DNA from: JAGTVG01 sp964389805
GTDB lineage: Bacteria; Bacteroidota; Bacteroidia; Cytophagales; Cyclobacteriaceae
Assembly: GCA_964389805.1 (NCBI GenBank)
Contig: CAYMFU010000066.1
Location: 1-62,746 of the forward strand
DNA length: 62,746 bases
Direction of reading: 5' to 3'
Shown here one piece after another: positions 45,417 through 54,520 of the stretch (its first letter is position 1; each line of letters begins with the position of its first letter). The position numbers were made by a program, and so were the translations under genes. The notes below the pieces were generated by a model. The model made no database searches and was not told the origin of the DNA. It saw only the letters and a list, made by a program, of their open reading frames with translations.

Positions 45417-46025
45417 ATGGCATTTAAATTACCCCCTTTACCTTATGCATTTAATGCATTAGAACCTTCCATAGATGCACAAACTATGGAAATCCACCAT
45501 GGCAAACACCATGCAGCATATGTTGCTAAATTAAATGATGCTGCTCAGGGTACTGAACTTGAGAATATGTCGTTGAACGATCTTATGTCTGTTATCGGCA
45601 AAAATAGTGCTGCTGTTCGGAATAATGGTGGCGGGCATTTCAATCATTCCTTATTCTGGACGGTTATGTCTCCAAATGGAGGTGGTTCCCCTGGTGGCGA
45701 ACTAGCGGCTGCTATCAACGCAAAATTTGGATCCTTTGATTCATTCAAGAATGAATTTTCCAATGCGGCTGCCACCCGTTTCGGTTCAGGGTGGGCATGG
45801 CTATGCGTTGATCCAAAGAAAGAACTCTGTGTATGTTCCACTCCGAATCAGGACAATCCTTTGATGGATATTGCAGAATGTCCTGGCACACCGATTCTTG
45901 GACTTGATGTATGGGAGCATGCCTATTACCTGAAGTATCAGAACCGTCGCCCGGATTATGTATCTGCATTCTGGGATGTTGTTAACTGGGAAGAAGTGAC
46001 AAGAAGATTTTCTGAAGCCATGTAA
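45417..46025 (+). CDS. sodA: Superoxide dismutase (Mn/Fe family)
   Basis: 202 residues. Metal ligands are H27 (EIHHGKHH), H77 (FNHSLFW), D164 and H168 (DVWEHAYY). GGG at 71-73 with Q145 in STPNQDNPLM is the manganese-type signature, so MnSOD or cambialistic activity is more likely than strict FeSOD. Cytosolic, as there is no signal peptide. A hairpin follows 8 nt after the stop. Confidence 0.94.
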   Translation: MAFKLPPLPYAFNALEPSIDAQTMEIHHGKHHAAYVAKLNDAAQGTELENMSLNDLMSVIGKNSAAVRNNGGGHFNHSLFWTVMSPNGGGSPGGELAAAINAKFGSFDSFKNEFSNAAATRFGSGWAWLCVDPKKELCVCSTPNQDNPLMDIAECPGTPILGLDVWEHAYYLKYQNRRPDYVSAFWDVVNWEEVTRRFSEAM

Positions 46026-46033
46026 AATAATGG

Positions 46034-46070
46034 ATCCCGCATGGAACTTCAGAACAATTCTGTGCGGGAT
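46034..46070. terminator. Shared terminator between sodA and uvrB
   Basis: ATCCCGCA (46034-46041) pairs with TGCGGGAT (46063-46070), and CAGAA-CAA-TTCTG (46050-46062) stacks inside it. The T-rich tract lies on the minus-strand side, so it probably serves uvrB best and sodA as well. Confidence 0.6.
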
Positions 46071-48097
46071 TATCTTCGCTTCTGCTCCACCATTTTCTTT
46101 AATTCCGCCAATTCATCTCTGAATTGCGCTGCCTGAATGAAGTCTAATTCCTTAGCCGCCTTTTCCATTTTTTTCTGTGTCTGAATGATCAGTTTATTTA
46201 GTTGATCTCCATCCATGTATTGGACAACGGGGTCTGCTGCAACCGAGGAGCTTTCATTTTCGAAATATATTTTCTTAACACCTTTTTTTGAATCAGCCAC
46301 TTTAGTCTGCTCAAATATTTCTTCCTTTGATTTTATTACAGTTGTCGGAGTGATGTTATGACTGATATTATAATCTTTCTGAATCCTTCTCCGGCGATTC
46401 GTCTCATCGATGGCAGTCCTCATGGACTCGGTCATTTTATCAGCATACATGACCACTTTACCTTCCACATTCCTGGCAGCCCTTCCTATGGTCTGGACGA
46501 GTGATCTTTGATTTCTTAAAAATCCTTCCTTATCTGCATCGAGTATAGCTACAAGGGATACTTCGGGAAGATCTAATCCTTCGCGTAAAAGGTTAACACC
46601 CACGAGTACATCAAAAACGCCCAATCGTAGTTCACGCAATATTTCCACTCTGTCCAAAGTATTTACTTCAGAATGTATGTACCGGCATTTAACACCCACT
46701 TGTTCAAGATACTTAGTTAATTCTTCGGCCATTCTTTTAGTGAGTGTAGTGACCAGCGTTCTCTCTTTTTTACTTACCCGTTCGTCAATTTCCCCAAGCA
46801 GATCATCTATTTGGTTTGTACTTGGTTTTACTACAACTTCAGGATCAAGTAAACCCGTTGGCCTGATAATTTGCTCTACAACGACTCCTTCGGATTGCTT
46901 CAATTCATAATCAGCTGGAGTAGCACTTACAAATATGGACTGGTTTATCAGGGACTCAAATTCGTTGAATGTGAGAGGCCGGTTGTCTAAGGCAGCGGGT
47001 AACCTGAATCCATAATCGACAAGATTTACCTTCCTGGATCGGTCACCGCCCCACATAGCCCTTACCTGTGGAATGGTCACATGGCTTTCGTCTACAACAA
47101 GTAAAAAATCCTCTGGAAAATAATCAATCAGGCAGAAGGGTCTGTTTCCTGGCTTTCTTCTATCAAAATACCTGGAATAATTTTCGATACCCGAACAATA
47201 ACCAAGTTCACGCATCATTTCCATATCAAATTCTGTGCGTTCTTTAATTCTTTTGGCTTCAAGATATCGCCCTTCAGATTCAAAAAGGTTTATTTGAGAT
47301 ACAAGGTCATCCTGTATCTCCTGTATCGCCAGATTCAGTTGATCCTTCCCTGTTATGAATAAATTTGCTGGATAAATTGAAATGGATTGTTCGTCTTCCA
47401 GTTTTTTCCCTGTAAGAGGAGTAATTCGCTGTATAGATTCTATTTCATCATCCCAGAAAATGATTCTATATCCGAAATCGGCATATGCAACGAATATATC
47501 TACAGTATCTCCTTTTACCCTGAAGGTACCTCTTCTAAAATCAAGTTCGGCTCTGCTGTAAAGAATATCCACCAATGCATGCAATAATTGGTTTCTGGGT
47601 ATCCGGTCCCCTACAGATAACCGGATTATATTCTTGCCAAACTCTTCTGGATTTCCAATGCCATAGATACATGAAACAGAAGCCACCACAACAATATCTC
47701 TTCGACCCGAAAGCAAAGCTGAAGTGGCACTTAATCTAAGTTTCTCAATTTCATCATTTACAGACAAGTCCTTTTCGATATATAGGTTAGAGTTGGGTAT
47801 ATAAGCTTCAGGTTGGTAATAATCGTAATAAGATATAAAATATTCGACTGCATTCTCAGGAAAGAACTGCTTAAATTCACCGTACAGTTGGGCGGCCAAT
47901 GTCTTATTATGACTTAAAACAAGGGTTGGCCTGTCAACCTCAGCAATAACATTGGCAATGGTATATGTTTTACCAGATCCTGTGACCCCTAATAGTGTTT
48001 GGCTTTCTTCCCCCTGCAGAATCCCTTCTGACAGCTGTTTTATGGCATCAGGTTGGTCCCCCGTTGGCCTATATTCACTTGTAAGATAAAAACTCAT
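46070..48097 (-). CDS. uvrB: Excinuclease ABC subunit B
   Basis: Damage-verifying helicase-like subunit of nucleotide excision repair. 675 residues. The Walker A LLGVTGSGKTYTIANV holds K43, and the beta-hairpin region is YYDYYQPEAYIPNSNLYIEKD split around residue 100. Helicase motifs include VDESHVTIPQ and QTIGRAARN. The C-terminal UVR motif that contacts UvrC is about 635-670 (KKMEKAAKELDFIQAAQFRD). Starts 3 nt after aroE on the same strand. Confidence 0.97.
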   Translation of the reverse strand: MSFYLTSEYRPTGDQPDAIKQLSEGILQGEESQTLLGVTGSGKTYTIANVIAEVDRPTLVLSHNKTLAAQLYGEFKQFFPENAVEYFISYYDYYQPEAYIPNSNLYIEKDLSVNDEIEKLRLSATSALLSGRRDIVVVASVSCIYGIGNPEEFGKNIIRLSVGDRIPRNQLLHALVDILYSRAELDFRRGTFRVKGDTVDIFVAYADFGYRIIFWDDEIESIQRITPLTGKKLEDEQSISIYPANLFITGKDQLNLAIQEIQDDLVSQINLFESEGRYLEAKRIKERTEFDMEMMRELGYCSGIENYSRYFDRRKPGNRPFCLIDYFPEDFLLVVDESHVTIPQVRAMWGGDRSRKVNLVDYGFRLPAALDNRPLTFNEFESLINQSIFVSATPADYELKQSEGVVVEQIIRPTGLLDPEVVVKPSTNQIDDLLGEIDERVSKKERTLVTTLTKRMAEELTKYLEQVGVKCRYIHSEVNTLDRVEILRELRLGVFDVLVGVNLLREGLDLPEVSLVAILDADKEGFLRNQRSLVQTIGRAARNVEGKVVMYADKMTESMRTAIDETNRRRRIQKDYNISHNITPTTVIKSKEEIFEQTKVADSKKGVKKIYFENESSSVAADPVVQYMDGDQLNKLIIQTQKKMEKAAKELDFIQAAQFRDELAELKKMVEQKRR

Positions 48098-48100
48098 AAA

Positions 48101-48847
48101 TTATTCGTTCCAGATATCCCAGGATTTCTCAGCTTGTAGTTCAAGCATTTCAAGGCCATTTTTGATTTTGGCTCCATATTCCTTTCCCTTACTTAGGAAA
48201 AGTGTGGTTGCCGGATTGTATATCAAGTCATATAGAAAATAATCCGAATTCAATAATTCATATGGTAGATGTGGGGCTTCATTCACATGAGGATACATAC
48301 CCAGTGGAGTGGTATTAATAATCAATTGGTGATCTTTAATAATTTGACTATTCTCAGTCAATTCATAATAATCATAATCTGCTTTAGCCTGGTTTCGGGA
48401 AACAGTGCTGTAAGGGATGTTACAGTCGCTTAGAACTATCCGTACAGCTTTAGCAGCGCCTCCAGTGCCAAGTACCAGGGCCTTCAAATTAGGAACGTTC
48501 ATACTTATCCAGGATTCAAGAGATGTCCTAAAACCATAATAATCCGAGTTATAGCCAATTTTCCTCCCATCCGGCAAAACCTTTACCACATTTACAGCAC
48601 CAACTTTCTCTGCACTGTGATCCAGGTTATCGATATATTTCTTTACATCCTGCTTGTACGGAATGGTTACATTCAGGCCTTGTAGTTCAGGATAAGAGTC
48701 CAGAAGAGCGGGTAGGTCATCAATATGTTTAATCTCAAAGTTCTGATATACCACATCCAGGATCCCTTCCCTTTGAAATTTATCAGAGAAATATTTCTGA
48801 GAAAAGGAATGTGATAAAGGGAATCCGATTAATCCGAAAATTTTCAT
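48101..48847 (-). CDS. aroE: Shikimate dehydrogenase
   Basis: NADPH-dependent reductase converting 3-dehydroshikimate to shikimate. 248 residues. The shikimate-binding start is LIGFPLSHSFSQKYF, catalytic lysine K65 is in NVTIPYKQDV, and the nucleotide loop is VLGTGGAAKAV. Its start overlaps the DUF368 stop by 4 nt (ATGA), and uvrB follows 3 nt downstream. Confidence 0.94.
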   Translation of the reverse strand: MKIFGLIGFPLSHSFSQKYFSDKFQREGILDVVYQNFEIKHIDDLPALLDSYPELQGLNVTIPYKQDVKKYIDNLDHSAEKVGAVNVVKVLPDGRKIGYNSDYYGFRTSLESWISMNVPNLKALVLGTGGAAKAVRIVLSDCNIPYSTVSRNQAKADYDYYELTENSQIIKDHQLIINTTPLGMYPHVNEAPHLPYELLNSDYFLYDLIYNPATTLFLSKGKEYGAKIKNGLEMLELQAEKSWDIWNE

Positions 48848-49773
48848 TTTGTTTCTGTTCTTTTCGCGAATAATTCGATAACAATAACCAGTGCAATCCC
48901 TAAAATAATATAAACAGCTGAGATCCAGGTTTCAACATTTCCTAAATCAGGCAGGTACCAGGTATACCCTTCAATTACCATTTTACCTTTTCTCATAACT
49001 ACTTCACCAGCCGCATCCACGAGATACTCTGTATTCTTCCAGGGCCAGATAATTAATAAAGACCCCATAATAAAACCAGTCAACGCTCCAATTGTTCGAT
49101 CTCTGAACTTGTTTAATAAAAAGGAAATAATTCTGGAAAGAATAATAAATCCAGCAATACTGCCCAGTACTACCGGGAGTAATATTCTTAAATTTAAATC
49201 CGGGACTGCTTCCAGGAAGATCAGTTGATAATTTCCCATTAATATAAGGACGAAGGATCCTGATAATCCCGGCAGGAGCATACTCGCCATGGCCACAATG
49301 CCACATAGAAAAAGATAAAGAGTATTTTCATTTCTACTGGCCGGATTTAAATAAGTAATCACGACAGCAATAACCACACCGGTTATAATGGCAAAAACAG
49401 TTGAAACATCCCACTTTGAGATCGTTTTTCCTACGAAATAAATTGATGCCAGAATAAGACCAAAGAAAAATGCCCATACATATATGGGATAATTGCCGAA
49501 GAGATAACTTAAAATTTTACCCAGACTAAGTATACTTATAAAAACACCGGCAAATAGCACAAAGAGAAATTGAAAATTTATGTGTTCAGCAAAAGGTTTT
49601 AGCTTAAAACTCAATAATAACCTGATGGCTTTTACATCAAAAGCTTTTAGAGAATTGATCAGATCTTCATAAATATTAGTAATGAAGGCGATGGTTCCTC
49701 CGGACACACCTGGGATCACATTTGCAGCCCCCATAGCTATCCCCTTCAGGAATAATAATATGTTATTTCTCAC
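48844..49773 (-). CDS. DUF368 membrane protein, PopT-type polyprenyl-phosphate translocase
   Basis: 309 residues with eight or more hydrophobic segments. MGAANVIPGVSGGTIAFITN and the internal-repeat counterpart MLLPGLSGSFVLILMGNYQ are the DUF368 hallmarks. This family has been assigned as polyprenyl-phosphate transporters that recycle undecaprenyl phosphate to the cytoplasmic face. The function here is inferred from that. First gene of a unit with aroE and uvrB; a terminator at 49790 separates it from comA. Confidence 0.85.
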   Translation of the reverse strand: MRNNILLFLKGIAMGAANVIPGVSGGTIAFITNIYEDLINSLKAFDVKAIRLLLSFKLKPFAEHINFQFLFVLFAGVFISILSLGKILSYLFGNYPIYVWAFFFGLILASIYFVGKTISKWDVSTVFAIITGVVIAVVITYLNPASRNENTLYLFLCGIVAMASMLLPGLSGSFVLILMGNYQLIFLEAVPDLNLRILLPVVLGSIAGFIILSRIISFLLNKFRDRTIGALTGFIMGSLLIIWPWKNTEYLVDAAGEVVMRKGKMVIEGYTWYLPDLGNVETWISAVYIILGIALVIVIELFAKRTETK

Positions 49774-49784
49774 AATAAAATTAA

Positions 49785-49817
49785 ATTAAAAAGATCGAAG
49801 CAAATGCCTCGATCTTT
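49785..49817 (-). terminator. Rho-independent terminator after comA
   Basis: Read on the minus strand, AAAGATCGA (49817-49809) pairs with TCGATCTTT (49798-49790), with an inner GCA/TGC pair, and is followed by a TTTTTAATTTAATTTT tract. It lies about 20 nt past the comA stop. Confidence 0.75.
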
Positions 49818-49837
49818 ATACTGAAGTAAATATTGAT

Positions 49838-50611
49838 CTACTTATTTTTTTCATTTTTCAGGAAATGATCAAATGTGTCTCCTCTTAAGCCCAAGCGAAT
49901 TGTTTCCAAAGGTATCATTTCTTGTGGAGGAATATTTCCCAGATTTACATTGGATCCTAATAATTTTATGAACCAGACTTGCTGAGCTTTTTGGGGAGCT
50001 TCCCAGATAATCTTTTCGAAAGGAATCTTGGTTAATATCTCTTCAACAAGGCCGGATCTAACTTCTCCGGTTGACCGGAATAATCCAACAGTGCCACTTT
50101 CCCTTGCTTCCCCTATTACTTTCCAGGAACCCGCGTCTAATTCAGCTTGCATTTGAACAATCCATTTATATGGTGGGATTATTTTTTCGGCGTCTTTTGA
50201 TCCTACTTCTGACAAAACCGTAACATATTCAGACAGCTTGCTAATGTAATCACACTTTATATCATGATCCAATTCAATTGATCCATCAGAAACTTCGGCA
50301 TACTCCAAGTCATATTTTTCAAGTACTTTTAAATAGTCTTCGAATTGGTTTCTTACGACAAATGCTTCAAATAAAGTCCCACCAAGATACGTAGGGATTC
50401 CTGATTCCCGGTACAATTTTAATTTATCATCTAGATTTGGCGTGACAAAGGATGTTCCCCAACCTAATTTTACAATATCGACAAAATCGCTACTTACGCT
50501 TAAAAAATCTTCAATTTCTCTCAGGCTAAGTCCCTTGTCAATTGCCATTGTACATCCTGTCTCCCTGGGTTTTTCAGTCCTTTCTGGAATTTCCTTTAAA
50601 GAATAGTTCAT
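49838..50611 (-). CDS. comA: Phosphosulfolactate synthase (ComA family)
   Basis: 257 residues. ComA adds sulfite to phosphoenolpyruvate to give (R)-phosphosulfolactate, the first step of coenzyme M synthesis in methanogens; the family also occurs in bacteria. Family features are FVDIVKLGWGTSFV, GIPTYLGGTLFEAFV, YAEVSDGSIEL and IIWEAPQKAQQVWFI in a TIM-barrel layout. No ComB or ComC homologue is adjacent, so the use of the product (sulfolactate, sulfonolipid precursors, or another) is unknown. Starts immediately after the stop of the TPR gene. Confidence 0.88.
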   Translation of the reverse strand: MNYSLKEIPERTEKPRETGCTMAIDKGLSLREIEDFLSVSSDFVDIVKLGWGTSFVTPNLDDKLKLYRESGIPTYLGGTLFEAFVVRNQFEDYLKVLEKYDLEYAEVSDGSIELDHDIKCDYISKLSEYVTVLSEVGSKDAEKIIPPYKWIVQMQAELDAGSWKVIGEARESGTVGLFRSTGEVRSGLVEEILTKIPFEKIIWEAPQKAQQVWFIKLLGSNVNLGNIPPQEMIPLETIRLGLRGDTFDHFLKNEKNK

Positions 50612-52018
50612 CTAAAAATTTTCTTTTCTGTATTGATCTATAATTTTAAATAACGCTTTCTGTGTTTGCAATTTAGGAAAAAATTCAAGTAATACGGTAT
50701 GGTTTTCAAAATTAAGGACAAGTGCATTTTCAAGATAAACAAAGGCATCTTTGTACTTTCCGGCTGCAATCAGATATGCAGTAGCCCTATAGTAAAGGTC
50801 GGAGTCATCCGGTAGTTGTTCAATACCTCTTTGGATAATAGAAATAGCTTTTTCAAAATCTCCCTGTTCATAATAAATCTGCGACCACTTCAGCCAGATA
50901 TCTTTGTTTTCAGGATCCAATATGCATACTTCTTCATAGGCATCCAGGCTGGATACGATATTGCCAAGTTTGTATTCAGTTTCAGCTACAGCAGTCCAGT
51001 ATTCTGCATTTTCAGGATCAAATTTCAGAGCTTTATTCAGGAAATGAATAGCTTCATACCATTTATCCTGTGCATTCAAACATATTCCCACCCCAAACCA
51101 GGCTTCGTCATTAAAATTATCAAGTTTAATTGCTTTCTGATAGTATTTGATCCCAAGCTCATATTGTTCAAGCTTCTCATAGGCAACAGCAATGCAGCAT
51201 GAAGTTTCGGAGGTAGGTCCTTCAATATCCAAGGTCTTTTTGTACGAATCCAGCGCTTTTGTATAGTTTCCAAGAGACATATGGGTATTCCCAAGGTTAA
51301 AATAAGCTGAAGCGAATTTTTCATCAATTGCTATGGCAAACTCATACGCATTTACTGCCTCTTCAAAATTTTCCAATTTATTATAAACAATGCCTAAATT
51401 ATACCAACCATATTGAGAATAGGGATCTTTATCAATAAATTCCTTGTAATAAGAAATACTCTCTTCCAACTTCCCAGTAATGTCAAGACAATACGCTAAT
51501 TCATACAGGACATTCTCATTATTCAAATTTACTTCGAGGGCTTTCTCGTAGTTTACGATTGCATGTTCATATTGTCCTGAATTTTGGTAAGCCATTCCAA
51601 TATTATACAAGATCTCATCTTTCGCCTCACTATTTTCCAGAACTTTTTCATATTCCTTTATGGCTAGTTTATGTTTTCCCATTAAAGAATAAATAGATCC
51701 CTTTACAAGAAGAATTTCTTCATCATTTGGCTGATAAATCAATGCACTATCTAATAACTCAAGAGCTTCTTCATAATGTCCCATATTAGATAGGATCTGT
51801 GCCTTTGAAAATTTCAGTTCCGTTGAATAGGGAAATCTTTCTATTGCAATTGAAGAGGCATTTAAAGCCTTGTCAAATTTCTTTTTGTTGTTGTAGTAAT
51901 CAATAATAAACTCGAAATCCTCCTCTGAAAAAAAATCCAATATTCCTTTTTTCAGCTGGTGTTCAAATTTCCTAACCAGTTGTAATGAATTTGGATCTGA
52001 ATTATATTTTTCTTCCAT
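50612..52018 (-). CDS. Cytoplasmic tetratricopeptide-repeat protein
   Basis: 468 residues from the ATG at 52018, made almost entirely of about 12 TPR units. Examples are GHYEEALELLDSALIYQPND, GQYEHAIVNYEKALEVNLNN and ENFEEAVNAYEFAIAIDEKF. No signal peptide or membrane segment, so it is probably a cytoplasmic scaffold. An in-frame ATG 27 codons upstream exists, but the extra segment is not TPR-like. Directly abuts comA with no gap, so the pair is one transcription unit. Function unknown. Confidence 0.82.
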   Translation of the reverse strand: MEEKYNSDPNSLQLVRKFEHQLKKGILDFFSEEDFEFIIDYYNNKKKFDKALNASSIAIERFPYSTELKFSKAQILSNMGHYEEALELLDSALIYQPNDEEILLVKGSIYSLMGKHKLAIKEYEKVLENSEAKDEILYNIGMAYQNSGQYEHAIVNYEKALEVNLNNENVLYELAYCLDITGKLEESISYYKEFIDKDPYSQYGWYNLGIVYNKLENFEEAVNAYEFAIAIDEKFASAYFNLGNTHMSLGNYTKALDSYKKTLDIEGPTSETSCCIAVAYEKLEQYELGIKYYQKAIKLDNFNDEAWFGVGICLNAQDKWYEAIHFLNKALKFDPENAEYWTAVAETEYKLGNIVSSLDAYEEVCILDPENKDIWLKWSQIYYEQGDFEKAISIIQRGIEQLPDDSDLYYRATAYLIAAGKYKDAFVYLENALVLNFENHTVLLEFFPKLQTQKALFKIIDQYRKENF

Positions 52019-52150
52019 TAAAGATTCAATAGGTTCATACTGGCATATAGCCGTATTTCTCTCCTTTGCTCTAATGCAAATATGATCCAACTTGAGCAAA
52101 AATATGGGATTTTTGGAAGAATTTTTGGTGTACTTCGATATCAGAAATCG

Positions 52151-54511
52151 CTATGAATTGAATAGTCTGGATAACCAAGGTTTCCGGGCATCACGATAAT
52201 AACCGCTGCCATATCCATACCCGTAATGAATCCCTTTGGTTCTCTTCACGCCATTAACAATTATATATAGATGCTTGAATTCATGTAAGTTATTAATCTT
52301 TCCCAGGAAATTAACAAACTGCCTCTTGCTGTACTCAGGACGCATAATATATATCTTAATATCGGCTTTTTTCATTACAAGTAATCCATCAGTAACAATC
52401 CCGACCGGCGGAGTATCCATAAATATCATGTCGTATTTTGATTTCAGATCAGTAAATACAGAATCTGACTTTTCCGACATAATTAATTCTGAAGGATTTG
52501 GAGGCACAGGACCAGATGCCAGGAGGTCAAGGTTTTCAATACCTGAGGGTATCAGACAATCATCAACCGTATCCCTGCCAATAAGCACTGTGCTTGTCCC
52601 TTTATCTTTCGGTATATCTGTAAAAATCTTGTTAAATTTTGGTTTTCGAAGATCCATATCCATGAGCAATATCCTCTTCCCCGATAACGCAAAAGCTGCT
52701 GCTAAGTTCAATCCAACAAATGTTTTCCCTTCGCCACTAACCGTTGATGATATAGAAGATATAATACACCCATTTTCAGGAAGCACAAATTTCATGTTGG
52801 TTCTAATAGAACGAAAGGCTTCACTTATAGCGGTCTTCGATTCTTCCTGAATTATGATTTTTGATACCTTTAGTTTTTCATCAAAATAAAAGGGTATAGT
52901 GCCGAGAACAGGGATCTCGGTTAGCCGTTCCAATTCATGGATTCCTGTAATTTTATTAAAAGATAAATACCCTATTCCTATTATAAAGAACGAAATCACA
53001 ATCCACGCCACCAATCCGATTCCATATATTACGTACTTCTGTGGTTTTAAGGGCTCAGATGGGAAACTGGCTCCTGAAAGGACCTTGAAATCTGTAACTG
53101 TTCCTGCTATAGCCAATTGGAATTCAGCTTTCTTTTGCATTAAAGAAAGATAGAATCCCTCATATAAAGCATAATATCTCTGACTTTTAGCGTATTCCGT
53201 ATTTTTTGACGGCATACCAACAAATTTGCTTTCCAATTTATTTCTTTGTTCTTTTATCAGAATTAGCTGTTGGTTTAATTCGAAGTTAAACTCAATAATG
53301 AATCTTTTAACCCTATCATACAAGGTATTGATTTCTTCCGACCACTTTCTGTAAACCAGTGTATTTTCATTATGAGAAATTAATATGCCATCACGTTTTT
53401 CTATCAATTCATTCAAGCTGGTGATTTCATCGATCATATTTTGGGGCAGCGTATTATAATCTGATATCACTAAGTTAATTTGAAAACCATTGACAATTTC
53501 CTCCTGTAATTCCTGTAATCTAAATTGCCTTTTCTTAACCAAGTATTCCTGTGAATCGAGAAAATTGAGAGATACAATCGTTTCCGACAAGTTACTGTTG
53601 AGATCTATGGATTTATTGCTGATTATAAATCGTTCAAAGTAGTTTTCAAAATCAGAAAGCCTTTGTTCGGTAGATTCCAATTGCTGATTAAGGAACTCAA
53701 TTCTTTGGGAATTGGCCTTGTTTTTTTCCGCTTTTGTATAATTGAGATATATTGTATCTATTGCATTTACCAGGTCTCTCGCTTTATGTCTATTATATCC
53801 TTTAAAGGATATTTGAATTGTATTGGCATTCAGATTCAGTGGATCGACGCTCATGTTTTCACCAATAAAATCCAGGAGATATTGTCGGCTATAGACGTAA
53901 AAATTAAACTCATTGTCCTGGATGCCGTGCTGGTAGAACTCCGTAAGCTGGATCTCGAAGTTAAAGAAATCTGTTTGAATTTCTTCCCCAAAGTTATGGC
54001 TTGTTTCATAACTACGGCCACCTATTTCATAAGAGAGGTTGAATTCTCTTGTATTTAATACATCAACTCTAAATGGAATATTATATATCTTCTCATTTTT
54101 TATCAGTTTCTTAACTGTAAATGGTGGATTATTATATCTTTCATCCAGTAAAATCTTGCCAATGGTATAAATACTAACATCTAGGTTCAGGGCATCGATA
54201 ATCTTATTAAAAAACAACCTGGATTTAAGCAATTCCATCTCACTGGAAAGACTATTAAATGTCTGCTCCTCATCATATTCCTCCAGGCCCAAAATGGAGG
54301 CATCTCTTTTGATATTCAGCTTAAGTATTGAACTGGATTCATATAGTGGTTTAGTATATCGTATAGCGAGAAATGATAAAACAATAGCAGCCAATAGCAG
54401 GAAAAGAATCCAGGGAAATGATTTCTTAAGTACTACAATAAATCTATCCTGGTCAAAGGAGATTCCTTTGTCATCTTGTTCAATTTCCTGTATAAATTTA
54501 AAATCTTCCAA
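52151..54511 (-). CDS. wzc: Exopolysaccharide tyrosine autokinase/chain-length regulator (Wzc)
   Basis: 786 residues with a Wzz domain and first membrane segment (about 33-51, FPWILFLLLAAIVLSFLAIR). A long periplasmic coiled coil with a GNVR-type region follows, then a second membrane segment near 500, then a cytoplasmic BY-kinase domain. The Walker A is SSTVSGEGKTFVGLNL (K596), the A' motif is LLMDMDLRKP, and the Walker B is MIFMDTPPVG. The C-terminus is a tyrosine cluster (HYGYGYGSGYYRD), the autophosphorylation tail. Works with Wza, encoded 9 nt upstream, in polymer export. Confidence 0.95.
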   Translation of the reverse strand: MEDFKFIQEIEQDDKGISFDQDRFIVVLKKSFPWILFLLLAAIVLSFLAIRYTKPLYESSSILKLNIKRDASILGLEEYDEEQTFNSLSSEMELLKSRLFFNKIIDALNLDVSIYTIGKILLDERYNNPPFTVKKLIKNEKIYNIPFRVDVLNTREFNLSYEIGGRSYETSHNFGEEIQTDFFNFEIQLTEFYQHGIQDNEFNFYVYSRQYLLDFIGENMSVDPLNLNANTIQISFKGYNRHKARDLVNAIDTIYLNYTKAEKNKANSQRIEFLNQQLESTEQRLSDFENYFERFIISNKSIDLNSNLSETIVSLNFLDSQEYLVKKRQFRLQELQEEIVNGFQINLVISDYNTLPQNMIDEITSLNELIEKRDGILISHNENTLVYRKWSEEINTLYDRVKRFIIEFNFELNQQLILIKEQRNKLESKFVGMPSKNTEYAKSQRYYALYEGFYLSLMQKKAEFQLAIAGTVTDFKVLSGASFPSEPLKPQKYVIYGIGLVAWIVISFFIIGIGYLSFNKITGIHELERLTEIPVLGTIPFYFDEKLKVSKIIIQEESKTAISEAFRSIRTNMKFVLPENGCIISSISSTVSGEGKTFVGLNLAAAFALSGKRILLMDMDLRKPKFNKIFTDIPKDKGTSTVLIGRDTVDDCLIPSGIENLDLLASGPVPPNPSELIMSEKSDSVFTDLKSKYDMIFMDTPPVGIVTDGLLVMKKADIKIYIMRPEYSKRQFVNFLGKINNLHEFKHLYIIVNGVKRTKGIHYGYGYGSGYYRDARKPWLSRLFNS

Positions 54512-54520
54512 TATTCAGCC

